Below are positions 24,307 to 33,283 of a stretch of DNA of 64,000 nucleotides, piece after piece. The notes below the pieces were generated by a model. That model worked only from the letters and a program-made list of their open reading frames with translations. It had not been told where the DNA came from and did not search any database. The DNA comes from Bacteroidales bacterium (GTDB lineage Bacteria > Bacteroidota > Bacteroidia > Bacteroidales > WCHB1-69), in NCBI GenBank assembly GCA_017633255.1, contig JAGBPS010000034.1, forward strand, positions 1-64,000, written 5' to 3'. The position numbers and the translations under genes are program-made. Position 1 is the first letter of the stretch. Each line of letters begins with the position of its first letter.

Positions 24307-24843
24307 TCACTTCATGCTGAATTCACAGCCGCAATATTGCTGGTTGTAGAAATTGTTCTCTTTCAGCAGCTGGTTTCTGCGTTCCTGCAAGCCGTCCTTG
24401 CGCCAGTTCTTGTCCCAGAATTGGGTGCCTTCCACCTGCTTGGCAGCCCAAAAACCGGCTTCATTGATTTGTTTTAGGTCTTTCCATCTTGAGGACGCTA
24501 AAGTGGTGGTGAATAAGTTGATATTCAGTTTTTTGGCTATTTTTGCGCTCTCCAAAAGTCTCGTTTTGAAGCATTGCAGGCAGCGCTGGCCACGTTCGGG
24601 CTGGTCTTCCAAACCTTTCATTTCCACGCACCATTGCTGATGATTATAATCGCCGTCGATCATGCGTACTCCCAATTGCCGGGTGTAGCGGCTGCATTCT
24701 TTTTTTCGGATTTCATATTCTTCCGAAGGAAAAATATTGGGATTGTAATAATAGACCACAGGAGAGTAGTCATTATTCAACATCCATTCCAGAATAGCGG
24801 ATGAGCACGGGGCACAACAGGAATGCAGCAGGACTTCGGTCAT
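24307..24843 (-). CDS. queH: Epoxyqueuosine reductase, QueH type
   Basis: 178 residues, cytosolic. Cys-rich signatures of QueH (DUF208): LLHSCCAPCSS with Cys9, Cys10 and Cys13; GQRCLQCFKTRL with Cys88 and Cys91; and the terminal YCGCEFS with Cys171 and Cys173. QueH reduces epoxyqueuosine to queuosine in tRNA and is the non-B12 alternative to QueG. The gene begins 6 bp downstream of the prolyl oligopeptidase gene and is the last of the long minus-strand run. Confidence 0.93.
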   Translation of the reverse strand: MTEVLLHSCCAPCSSAILEWMLNNDYSPVVYYYNPNIFPSEEYEIRKKECSRYTRQLGVRMIDGDYNHQQWCVEMKGLEDQPERGQRCLQCFKTRLLESAKIAKKLNINLFTTTLASSRWKDLKQINEAGFWAAKQVEGTQFWDKNWRKDGLQERRNQLLKENNFYNQQYCGCEFSMK

Positions 24844-24849
24844 GAAAGA

Positions 24850-26976
24850 TTAGAATTTGGGCTTCATGCCGAGGTTGTACATGATAAAGGCGTAGATGTC
24901 GGTGTATTCGTCAATCACCTTGCTGAGGGGCATGCCGCCACCATGGCCGGCCTTGGTCTCGATGCGGATGAGCTTCGGGGCATTGCCCGTGTTGGATGCT
25001 TGCAATGCGGCGGTGTATTTGAACGAATGGGCGGGCACCACACGGTCGTCATGGTCGGCGGTAGTCACCATGATGGCAGGGTAGGGGGTGCCGTCATTTT
25101 TGATGTTGTGCAGCGGTGAGTATTTGTACAGGTACTCGAACATCTCTTTGCTGTCGGCACTGGTGCCGTAGTCGGGAGCCCAGTTCCAGCCGATGGTGAA
25201 GAGGTGATAGCGCAGCATGTCCATCACACCCACTTGCGGAATGGCCACGCGGAACAGGTCGGGACGCTGGTTGACACAGGCACCCACCAGCAAACCGCCG
25301 TTAGAGCCGCCCATGATGGCCACTTTTTGCGGATTGGTGTAATTCTCGTTGATGAGGTATTCGGCAGCAGCAATGAAGTCGTCAAACACATTCTGTTTGT
25401 TCATCTTGGTACCTGCCTGATGCCAGTCCTCACCATATTCGCCGCCACCGCGCAAGTTCACCTGTGCGTAAATGCCGCCATTCTCCAGGAACGGGATGCG
25501 CATGGTGGAGAACGAGGGGTTCAGGCTGATGTTGAAACCACCGTAGCCGTAAATCAGCACGGGGTTGTTACCTCTCAGGTTCAAACCTCGTTTGTAGGTG
25601 ATGAACATGGGGATTTTGCTGCCGTCTTTGCTGGTGAAGAAAATCTGCTCGGTCAAGTAGTCATCGCTCTTGAAGTCCACCTTCGGAGCCATATACAGCT
25701 CTGACTTGTTATTGTCAATATCATATTTATAAATGCAGGACGGGAAGGTGAAAGAGGAGAAGCCGTAGAATACTTCTTTCTCGTCTTTGTCGCCGCTGAA
25801 CCAGACGGTTCCCAGGGTGGGCAGTTCCACCTCGTGCATTTGTTTGCCGTCCAGCGTATAGACGTAGGCATGCTGCGAGCAGTCCTGGTTGTATGTCAGC
25901 ACCAGCTTGCCGTCAATAATCGCTGCGGAGCTCATCACATTCTCGCCTTCCGGAATCACCTCGGTCCAGTTGTCAATGCTCGGGTGGTCGATGTCGGCCT
26001 TCATCAGACGATATTTCGGAGCCTGGTAGTTGGTGTAGAAATAAATGGTGTTACCCATCACTTCCATGGGAGAGTAGATGTAGTCGGCGTTGGTGGTGAG
26101 GGCCACAACCGGAGCATTGGGTTTTCTCAAATCTTTCATCATCAAGTTGTTGCCTGCTCCGAATCCGTCTTCGGAAATGAACATCACTGTTTCATCCTCG
26201 TTGACGCTTGCGGTATAGAAGCGCTGCGGATATTTCGGGTTCTCATAGGTCAGCACATCTTCTTCCTGGGTGGTGCCCATCTTGTGATAGAAAATCTTGT
26301 GGTTTTCGTTTTTGTTCGAATATTCCTTGCCGGCCTCAGGGCGGTCGTAGCAGCTGTAATAGAAGCCGTCGCCATGCCAAGCGGCATCGGTGAACTTGGC
26401 CCATTCAATGTGGTCGGGGGTCAGCTGGCGGGTAGCCAAATCCATCACATAAATCTCCACCCAGTCGCTACCGCTGCGTGAGATGGTGTAGGCTAGGTAT
26501 TTGCCGTCGTTCGAGAAGCTGATGCCGTTGAGGGCCACGGTGCCATCGTCCGACAGGGTGTTGGGGTCTAACAGCACTTCGGCTTCGCCGTCCAAGGTCT
26601 CCTTGACATACAAAACACTTTGGTTTTGCAGACCGTCGTTGCGGTAGAAATAGTATTTGCCGTGTTTTTTGAAAGGTGTGCCTATTTTCTCGTAGTTGGA
26701 AAGGTCGGTCAGGCGTTTGTTGAGGGCTTCGCGGAAAGGAATCTTTTGCAGATAAGTCTGCGTGATTTCGTTCTGCTGCTTTACCCATTCCTCCACTTCG
26801 GGGGCGGTGTCATTTTCCAGCCAACGATAGGGGTCGGCCACTTTCACACCGAAATACACGTCGGTGTCGCTGCCCATAGCGGCCTCGGGATACTGGATGG
26901 GCGCATTCTTGTTAGTGCAATGGGTAAACATAAGACCTGCGGCTATCATAAACAGAATTGAACTTACTCTTTTCAT
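24850..26976 (-). CDS. Prolyl oligopeptidase (S9A), lipoprotein form
   Basis: 708 residues. The N-terminus has a lipobox-like MFTHC (Cys20), so the enzyme is probably anchored in the periplasm or outer membrane. Residues about 30-80 are the S9 N-terminal segment (DPYRWLEND); a seven-bladed propeller follows to about 440. The alpha/beta-hydrolase domain has the nucleophile Ser558 in GGSNGG, the Asp region DHDDRVVP (641-648) and His678 in KAGHGGG. It cleaves short peptides after proline. Its upstream region is the heptamer array 26991-27053, and I see no promoter match there. Confidence 0.95.
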   Translation of the reverse strand: MKRVSSILFMIAAGLMFTHCTNKNAPIQYPEAAMGSDTDVYFGVKVADPYRWLENDTAPEVEEWVKQQNEITQTYLQKIPFREALNKRLTDLSNYEKIGTPFKKHGKYYFYRNDGLQNQSVLYVKETLDGEAEVLLDPNTLSDDGTVALNGISFSNDGKYLAYTISRSGSDWVEIYVMDLATRQLTPDHIEWAKFTDAAWHGDGFYYSCYDRPEAGKEYSNKNENHKIFYHKMGTTQEEDVLTYENPKYPQRFYTASVNEDETVMFISEDGFGAGNNLMMKDLRKPNAPVVALTTNADYIYSPMEVMGNTIYFYTNYQAPKYRLMKADIDHPSIDNWTEVIPEGENVMSSAAIIDGKLVLTYNQDCSQHAYVYTLDGKQMHEVELPTLGTVWFSGDKDEKEVFYGFSSFTFPSCIYKYDIDNNKSELYMAPKVDFKSDDYLTEQIFFTSKDGSKIPMFITYKRGLNLRGNNPVLIYGYGGFNISLNPSFSTMRIPFLENGGIYAQVNLRGGGEYGEDWHQAGTKMNKQNVFDDFIAAAEYLINENYTNPQKVAIMGGSNGGLLVGACVNQRPDLFRVAIPQVGVMDMLRYHLFTIGWNWAPDYGTSADSKEMFEYLYKYSPLHNIKNDGTPYPAIMVTTADHDDRVVPAHSFKYTAALQASNTGNAPKLIRIETKAGHGGGMPLSKVIDEYTDIYAFIMYNLGMKPKF

Positions 26977-26990
26977 AATTATAAATGTTA

Positions 26991-27053
26991 AACTCTAAAC
27001 TATCAATTGTCAACTGTCAACTATCAACTATCAACTATCAACTTTCAGTTTTC
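26991..27053. repeat. Nine-unit heptamer array
   Basis: Consecutive 7-base units aactcta, aactatc, aattgtc, aactgtc, aactatc three times, aactttc, agttttc. Several units differ from those at 6670-6704 only in the last base. The array fills the gap between two minus-strand genes and overlaps the last codons of the DoxX gene (stop at 27038-27040). Confidence 0.9.
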
Positions 27054-28231
27054 ACCTTCCCAAAGTCTCTCCAATTGAACTTCCCTTTCACAACGCCTCC
27101 TTGGATAATCATTAGTCCGGGGTTGGCGCTAATGGCGTCACGCACCATGAAGGGACCTTTCACGGGGTCGATATGGTTCTCGTAGATCGGGAAAGGAATG
27201 TTGTTCTCTTTGATGAATCTCTTGATAGTTGTCAGGTCGGAGTTGGTGAGGCCCACCACGGTGATGCCATTCTCGAGGCAGTGGTTCACAATGCGGGTGA
27301 ATTCCTCGTTCTGAATACCTTTCAGTTTGGTCTCGTTCAGGTTGTGCATAAAGAAAATATAGACAGGCTCTTCGCTGTAGAAGAACTCCATGGCCATGTC
27401 CGAGCCGGTGGAATCCAGCATGTTGAAGCCCTCGTGCTTGGCGGGTTTGAACTCGCTGATAATGCTGTCTTTGCGGTCCACATACTCGTAGGTGTCATAG
27501 AAGTCGGGCTGTTCATCGCCGATGGTCATCAATTCGGCTTCCGACAGGGTCATGAGACTTCCGTCGACAGGATTTTTATAAACGAACATGATTTTTTGCA
27601 CTGCTGGGGTATCAATGAAGCTTTGTGCCACATTCTCGCCCACTTTCCAGTTGCTGTAATCGATGACGGGCAGGTGGCGGAAACAGTAGGCTTGGAAGCC
27701 GAAAACTATGAGGGCTCCGATGGCGGCGAAACACCACTGTCCCAGTTCCGTCAAGCGGATATCGGGGATGGTTTTGCGCTTGAAGAAGACAATCAGGGTG
27801 GGAATCATGATGACCACATTCTTCAGGAAGGTCTCTTTGTTGCTGAGTTTCACGGCTTTGCCGAAGCAACCGCAGTCACGCACCACACCGAAATTATAGC
27901 CGTAGTTCACTTCCAGATGCTCTGCAATGGCGAGCCATAAGGTCAGGAAGAAGAAGAAGACCATAAAGAGCAGGTAGCAGGTGGCGGTGAAGCGCATTTT
28001 GATGCGGAAGAGCATCATAAAACCAAGGGTGAATTCGGCGGCGGTCATGCAGAAAGCGAAAAACATCGACAGCGGGTGCATGAAGCCCATGCCGAAAGAG
28101 GTGAAGTAGTCGTCGAAGGTGATGCTGGTGGCCACGGGGTCGATGGCTTTGGTGAAGCCGGAGTATAAAAACACGCAGGCCAGCGCTATACGGACTATTT
28201 TCAGCCAGATGGGTTCTTTTTGTTTGGTCAT
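27038..28231 (-). CDS. DoxX/MauE-type membrane protein, BT_3928 family
   Basis: 397 residues. Residues about 10-185 hold four to five transmembrane helices with VFLYSGFTKAIDP at the start and the redox-type motif DCGCFG (119-124), as in MauE/VKOR-like proteins. The C-terminal half (190-397) is a soluble domain opening with WKVGENVAQSF; its GITVVGLTNSD and NNIPFPIYENHIDP segments are thioredoxin-like, but no CxxC is present there. In Bacteroides this family lies next to a DUF1599 gene, and the same pair is seen here (18-bp gap). It probably takes part in envelope redox chemistry. The last residues T-E-S and the stop are encoded by the heptamer array. Confidence 0.82.
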   Translation of the reverse strand: MTKQKEPIWLKIVRIALACVFLYSGFTKAIDPVATSITFDDYFTSFGMGFMHPLSMFFAFCMTAAEFTLGFMMLFRIKMRFTATCYLLFMVFFFFLTLWLAIAEHLEVNYGYNFGVVRDCGCFGKAVKLSNKETFLKNVVIMIPTLIVFFKRKTIPDIRLTELGQWCFAAIGALIVFGFQAYCFRHLPVIDYSNWKVGENVAQSFIDTPAVQKIMFVYKNPVDGSLMTLSEAELMTIGDEQPDFYDTYEYVDRKDSIISEFKPAKHEGFNMLDSTGSDMAMEFFYSEEPVYIFFMHNLNETKLKGIQNEEFTRIVNHCLENGITVVGLTNSDLTTIKRFIKENNIPFPIYENHIDPVKGPFMVRDAISANPGLMIIQGGVVKGKFNWRDFGKVKTES

Positions 28232-28249
28232 ATTTATTCTATTATTTTA

Positions 28250-28804
28250 TTACTTTTCTTCTTCAATCACCAAGCGTATCAGGGCGAACATCGCGTAGTT
28301 AATCATATCGTAATAGTTGGCATCCAAGCCCTCTGAAACGATGGTTTTGCCTTGGTTGTCTTCAATCTGCTTGATTCTCAACAGTTTCATCAGGATGATG
28401 TCGGTGAGGGAGCTGATACGCATTTTGCGCCAGGCCTCGCCGTAGTCGTGGTTCTTGTTCATCATCAGTTCTTTGGCTTTGCCTAAATAGAGACTGTAAA
28501 GGCGGATGGCTTCTTCCGCGGGCAGCATCTCGTCCATGGTCTCGGCCACGCCCACCTCCAGCTGGATGAGGGCCATCACCGAATAGTTGACGATGCCGAT
28601 AAATTCGGGAATGATGCCTTCGCCCACTTTGTTTACACCGGTCTCTTGCAGGCTGCGGATACGCTGCGCTTTGATGTAGATCTGGTCGGTGAGAGAGGGG
28701 AGCCTGAGTATGTGCCACGCAGTGCCATAGTCAATGGCTTTCTTGGTGAACAGGTCGGTACACTGCCGGGCGATTTCGTCAAATTGAGCTGAGGTATCTG
28801 CCAT
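28250..28804 (-). CDS. DUF1599 protein with two tandem copies of the domain
   Basis: 184 residues, cytosolic. The domain occurs twice: KKAIDYGTAWHILRLPSLTD through FIGIVNYSVMALIQLEVG (about 21-85) and KNHDYGEAWRKMRISSLTD through YDMINYAMFALIRLVIE (about 118-181). Each has the D-Y-G-x-A-W and S-L-T-D motifs and an acidic helix. DUF1599 has been linked to nucleotide-modification systems in comparative genomics, but its reaction is not established. It sits between the C25 protease gene (5 bp) and the DoxX gene. Confidence 0.88.
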   Translation of the reverse strand: MADTSAQFDEIARQCTDLFTKKAIDYGTAWHILRLPSLTDQIYIKAQRIRSLQETGVNKVGEGIIPEFIGIVNYSVMALIQLEVGVAETMDEMLPAEEAIRLYSLYLGKAKELMMNKNHDYGEAWRKMRISSLTDIILMKLLRIKQIEDNQGKTIVSEGLDANYYDMINYAMFALIRLVIEEEK

Positions 28805-28809
28805 GATGC

Positions 28810-31800
28810 TTATTTTTTGATGATTTTGCTGATCAACGGACGGTCGTTCTCATCTATCACTCTGATGAAATAGATGGCTGGCGACAGACTGTTGATATTC
28901 AGACTGTGAGAGTTCTGGTTAACATTGAATGCATGTCTTACACAACGTCCGGTCATATCGATGAGTTCGATTTCTTTGATGACAGAGCTGCACTGGATGT
29001 GGACTTGGTCGCTGCTGGGGTTGGGGTAAACGAGAAGTGTGGCGTTTTGAGTAGCGGCCGATCCGATGCCGAGGGGGCCTGGATTGTTGCCCTTGATGTA
29101 GGTAAGCATGATAGAACAGCTGGTAGAGGTTGTGCCACAGGCAAGGGTGAAGTTGAACGGTATAGTCTGGGTTTCGTTGATGGAGTTCAAATACCCGATG
29201 TTGTAGGTGGCTGTTTTGGAGGAGCCGATAGCCATGGAGTTGTAGCTGACCACATCGCTGCCGCTATTGCCGTTGATGCTGATATTGCTGTTGTCGGTGC
29301 TGAGGGTAGCCTGGATGTTGCTGGCTACGGTGTTGCCTTCGTTGTTGAACACCACCTTGATTGCTGGCTGGTCGCCATCCAACACAATGTTGCCGGCGTG
29401 GGAACCCTCAATATCGTAATGGTCAATGACCAAAATCGGAGATGTGGGGGTTAAAGTTTCTCCGGCGATGGGGAAAATGATGTTGTCAATCCAGGCGCAG
29501 TCACTACCGCCAGTAGCACTTCGATCTTTCGCATATCTGAATCGGAAAGTGTGGGTGCCGGGGGTGACGTCAAAGCTTGATTGAGCCCAATCAACCTCGC
29601 CACTCAGTTCTTCCATCACTTCGCCGTCAATGGCGAAGGTGAAAAAGTCATAATTTGCTTCAGAGGAAACTTTGCGGAAATAAGAGATAGGACTTGCTTC
29701 GGTGACATTGAGGGTGATGGTAAGGTCGGAGTTGCTGGTATTGGACCCAGTGCCGTTGCTGAGGTTGGTTTTGCTTCGGGCACTGTAACTGCCAGCATAT
29801 ACATTGGAGGTCGTTATTTCCCATGGTTTGTTGCCATTCGACCAGTTGAAGGAGGAGAAACTGTTGCTCTCAAAATCTTCCATAGCTTTGCCCACCATCA
29901 GCGAGTAGAGCTGATTCAGCTCATATTCCTCATTGTTGATGGTGAACAGGATAGGATACATGCTGCCAATAGTAGCCTGCGCGTCAATATTGATGTTAAA
30001 ACTTACCTCAGTGGTGCCGTTGGGGGCAATGGTGCCAACGGTAACTGTGCCGTTGTTGACGGTGATGTCGGTGTGGTGAGATGTCAGTGTGCCAACAAGG
30101 TTGTCGATGCCGTTCATACCCGCGTTTTTCACCACAAAGGTCAGCGTGCCGCTCTCTCCGGGGTTGATTTCCCCTACACTGGCTGTACCCGCATTGATGA
30201 TGATGTTGGTGATTTGAAGTTCAGGTGCTTCGGCATGGAAAGTGAAATTGCGCTCGAAGTTGCCATTATCGGAGTAAACAGTAACATGTAAAGAGACTTC
30301 TTCGCCGTTGCTTATCGCCGTACATGTCCTTGACACGAAAGCGTTGTTCAGGTTTAATGTTTGGCCACCTGTCATGTTGCCGATATACACCGAGTCAGTG
30401 GTGAAAAAGATATTATTGGTGTTGGGTTGGATTTTTACCCACACATTGTTGCCGGAGACTTGACTGACGTTCTCCACCCTAAGATTCCAGTTGTTGACAT
30501 TATTGTTGACAAGAGTGCCATAATTGCTCAGGTTGATGTTGCTGAGGGCGTAAAAGGTGTTGGGAGAGGCGAAGGTGATGGTCTGGAAGAATTGGACGTA
30601 ATTCTGGGCAGAGATCGCGATTTCGTATTGGCCGGGAATCATGTCGGATGGCAGAGAGAGATTGGCGCTTCCGCTAGCATCTGCAAAGGCGGCTGCTATC
30701 AGTTCGTTACCTTGGGTCAGCGCCACGTATGCGTAAGGTACAGCGTTGATTTGAAGGCTGCTTATGCCAATCACAGTTCCAGCGGGGATGTTGGGACTCA
30801 TCACAGAAGGCTCTGACAAATATGGTTTGATGGAAGGGTCGCCAAATACATGGTAAATCTCCCAATAATACAATTTACTTGAAGAACTGGAGGATTGAAC
30901 AGCCAGGTTGCCTGCCATAACGATGCCGCCTGTAGTAGTGTACCATTGGCTGTGAGCCTCGTTGTGGGTATGGAAGATACGGTCATAGAATCCCAGTTTT
31001 GAGGCGTCGTAGGTGGGATTGGCAGTGACGTTGCTGCGCACACCAACTGCCCAGTAAAAGTCTTCATTCCAGTAGGTGCTGTTGGAGGCGCCGATATAAA
31101 TCACGGCACCTTTTTTCGCCGTGCGAAGAAGGGTCTCGCCAAAGCAGGTCTGTTCAAATCTTCCTGATTCGCAGCAGTTTCCAATTATGATGCCATATTT
31201 GTTGGTGTTATTCATGGAACTGACATGGCTGTTCTGGAAAGCAGGGTCAGCCCAGCCTTGGAAGGAGCAGTGGGCGGTATAATTGGCTAAACCTACTCCT
31301 GAGCCGATTTCGCTACGGATGGCAGCTGCCTGGGAACTGCAGTTGTACAGGTGGGTGTAAACGTTAGTGTAACCGTTGGCGGTATTTACGTAGTTGTTCG
31401 CAGTGTAGTTTATCTGGCCATTGGCATGTGTGGAAGACCAACTGGCATCAGTACCGGCAACTAAAACAGCATCATCCAAATAGGCGGGGTCGGGCATGGT
31501 GTATTGCTCATACATCAGCGTCTTCTCAATCTGTGGGCTCAACTGGCTTACATTCTGAGCGGAGAAGCGTCCGTAATAGCAGTCTGGAATATTGTCACCG
31601 GAGGTCCATGTGGCATAATACAGGTCGGTAATATGGTCGGAATTGCCTGAGAACGCGGGAATCTGTTCTTTGTCACCCACAATCAGAAGGAAGGTGGGGG
31701 CGGGATTCTCCGCGGTGGCATTGTCGTATTTCGCTTTGATGAAATTCTTGATGCTGGTAGTGGTGGTACCCACATTACTGTCGTCGGTATAGGCGATTTC

Positions 31801-32607
31801 CACCAAATAACCTATGCGTTTTTTCCAATTGATGAAATCAGTGAGTTCCTGATTGTCTCTGAACATAGAATGTGCTATAATCAGGTACTTTATGGGTGCA
31901 TTGTCAATTTCGTCTCTGAATCCAGAGGTGTTCATGGGGTTGATAACACCGCAGTTTTGCCCATCAAACAGTCCGTTGCCGTGCAGGGTCTTCATTTCCA
32001 TGGTCTGGGGGATGTTGGCATTGGTGAAACTGATTTCCACGTCAAGATGCGTGCATACTCTGAGTTGACCGGTCACGGGATTGTACTCAAAGGGAGAAAT
32101 GCTTATGCTGCCCATGTTGATGTTACGGAGCATACCCACTTTTTCACATTGTGCCAGCGTTGTGCCATAAAAACTGTTGCTGGCGTATGTGGCCTCGTCC
32201 ATCACGAAGGGGAAAGGACCGTCTTCTGATTTGGGGTGTTTGGGCTGTGTCGGGATAATGGGGTAGGTGATACCTAGCTCAGCAAGGTCATATTCCTCGT
32301 AGGTGCTATTGACCACAGTCACTTCCATGTCTTCGCACAAAGGGATTTCCAGCAGGTTGGTGATAACGGGGAGTTCTGGTTTCCCTTCATTCTGCATGGG
32401 GGTCATTCCTTCGTAGGAAATACGGCAAAACGTACCCTGATCGGTCTTGATATTTTGTGTTTGCAGAAGCTGAACATCAACAGTATATGAGATTTTGAGA
32501 TCATTGTAGTTGTTGTCTATCACATTGTAATAGCTGTAACGCTGAGCCATGACGAAATTAGAGGCCATAAGGCTCAGAATGCACATTAGGATGACAGTTT
32601 TTTTCAT
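28810..32607 (-). CDS. Gingipain-like C25 cysteine protease, T9SS cargo
   Basis: 1265 residues. Signal peptide ends near MAQ (22). Residues about 25-225 form a propeptide-like domain. The C25 catalytic domain (about 235-600) carries His446 in LANYTAHCSFQGWADP and the nucleophile Cys479 (or 478) in IIGNCCESGRFEQTCFGE, followed by KKGAVIYIGASNSTYWNED. An Ig-like/gingipain-C-type domain follows, then CARDB-like repeats (about 700-900), a jelly-roll adhesin-like domain (MEDFESNSFSSFNW, about 930-1065) and a T9SS sorting domain (VYPNPSSDQVHI to SKIIKK). It is expected to be exported and surface-attached. The catalytic His is followed by Cys where gingipains have Gly. Confidence 0.9.
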   Translation of the reverse strand: MKKTVILMCILSLMASNFVMAQRYSYYNVIDNNYNDLKISYTVDVQLLQTQNIKTDQGTFCRISYEGMTPMQNEGKPELPVITNLLEIPLCEDMEVTVVNSTYEEYDLAELGITYPIIPTQPKHPKSEDGPFPFVMDEATYASNSFYGTTLAQCEKVGMLRNINMGSISISPFEYNPVTGQLRVCTHLDVEISFTNANIPQTMEMKTLHGNGLFDGQNCGVINPMNTSGFRDEIDNAPIKYLIIAHSMFRDNQELTDFINWKKRIGYLVEIAYTDDSNVGTTTTSIKNFIKAKYDNATAENPAPTFLLIVGDKEQIPAFSGNSDHITDLYYATWTSGDNIPDCYYGRFSAQNVSQLSPQIEKTLMYEQYTMPDPAYLDDAVLVAGTDASWSSTHANGQINYTANNYVNTANGYTNVYTHLYNCSSQAAAIRSEIGSGVGLANYTAHCSFQGWADPAFQNSHVSSMNNTNKYGIIIGNCCESGRFEQTCFGETLLRTAKKGAVIYIGASNSTYWNEDFYWAVGVRSNVTANPTYDASKLGFYDRIFHTHNEAHSQWYTTTGGIVMAGNLAVQSSSSSSKLYYWEIYHVFGDPSIKPYLSEPSVMSPNIPAGTVIGISSLQINAVPYAYVALTQGNELIAAAFADASGSANLSLPSDMIPGQYEIAISAQNYVQFFQTITFASPNTFYALSNINLSNYGTLVNNNVNNWNLRVENVSQVSGNNVWVKIQPNTNNIFFTTDSVYIGNMTGGQTLNLNNAFVSRTCTAISNGEEVSLHVTVYSDNGNFERNFTFHAEAPELQITNIIINAGTASVGEINPGESGTLTFVVKNAGMNGIDNLVGTLTSHHTDITVNNGTVTVGTIAPNGTTEVSFNINIDAQATIGSMYPILFTINNEEYELNQLYSLMVGKAMEDFESNSFSSFNWSNGNKPWEITTSNVYAGSYSARSKTNLSNGTGSNTSNSDLTITLNVTEASPISYFRKVSSEANYDFFTFAIDGEVMEELSGEVDWAQSSFDVTPGTHTFRFRYAKDRSATGGSDCAWIDNIIFPIAGETLTPTSPILVIDHYDIEGSHAGNIVLDGDQPAIKVVFNNEGNTVASNIQATLSTDNSNISINGNSGSDVVSYNSMAIGSSKTATYNIGYLNSINETQTIPFNFTLACGTTSTSCSIMLTYIKGNNPGPLGIGSAATQNATLLVYPNPSSDQVHIQCSSVIKEIELIDMTGRCVRHAFNVNQNSHSLNINSLSPAIYFIRVIDENDRPLISKIIKK

Positions 32608-32648
32608 ATTTTTTTGTTTGATGATTATTTACTTTGAAAATTTTTGTG

Positions 32649-33278
32649 TTAATATAAAATGCCGAATTTCACCCCTCCGAAGTGGTAGTGGTGATTTTTC
32701 TCGCTATTGGTGAAATATTCGGAATTGTCAGGTTCGTCGGGATTCATCACGCTGTACTTGATACTGGAGTGCTGCATCTTGTAGGTGGCCAATATCAGCA
32801 GTGACACTTTCTCGCTGACTTTGATATTGATACCTAGACCTGTTTCCACCACAGGACCTGGTTTGGCTCCCTGTATCACCCGGGTGGTGAGTTCCGGTTT
32901 CTGATTCATGTACCATTTGAAAGAATAACCCATGTTGGCGTACCAATGGGGACTGATTCGGGTTTTGGTGAAATTGACGCTGAGGTTGAAAGTCAACGGA
33001 ATAAAAGCGGTGTATTGCCAGAAATCAATGCCCAAGTTCACCCCCATAAAAAAATTGGGGTTGAATTGATAGGCTAACAACTGGTTGACCGAGATGGCGA
33101 AAAGCCGGTTCTTAATCTCTCGATTAGGTATTTGGATGCTTCCCGCACCTCCGGCGGCGCCAATGGTGGTCATGAAGACGAATTTGCTGTCTTTTCGGTC
33201 ATGGAATTTTGTCCTTTCCTGGGCGAAAGAACAGAACAGACAGCTCAAACAAAGTATGGTGATTAGGATTTTTTTCAT
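32649..33278 (-). CDS. Outer-membrane beta-barrel protein
   Basis: 209 residues. Signal peptide MKKILITILCLSCLFCSFAQ. The mature part shows alternating amphipathic strands (FFMGVNLGIDFWQY, SLLILATYKMQHSS) and ends in HYHFGGVKFGILY with a terminal aromatic, typical of a small eight-stranded barrel. It begins 5 bp after recN and lies 41 bp upstream of the C25 protease gene, so it is probably co-expressed with the protease. Function unknown. Confidence 0.75.
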   Translation of the reverse strand: MKKILITILCLSCLFCSFAQERTKFHDRKDSKFVFMTTIGAAGGAGSIQIPNREIKNRLFAISVNQLLAYQFNPNFFMGVNLGIDFWQYTAFIPLTFNLSVNFTKTRISPHWYANMGYSFKWYMNQKPELTTRVIQGAKPGPVVETGLGINIKVSEKVSLLILATYKMQHSSIKYSVMNPDEPDNSEYFTNSEKNHHYHFGGVKFGILY

Positions 33279-33283
33279 AGTAA

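Noticed and set aside
24850-26481. Plus-strand frames opposite prolyl oligopeptidase
   Set aside because: Shadows of a complete enzyme with an intact Ser-Asp-His triad on the minus strand.
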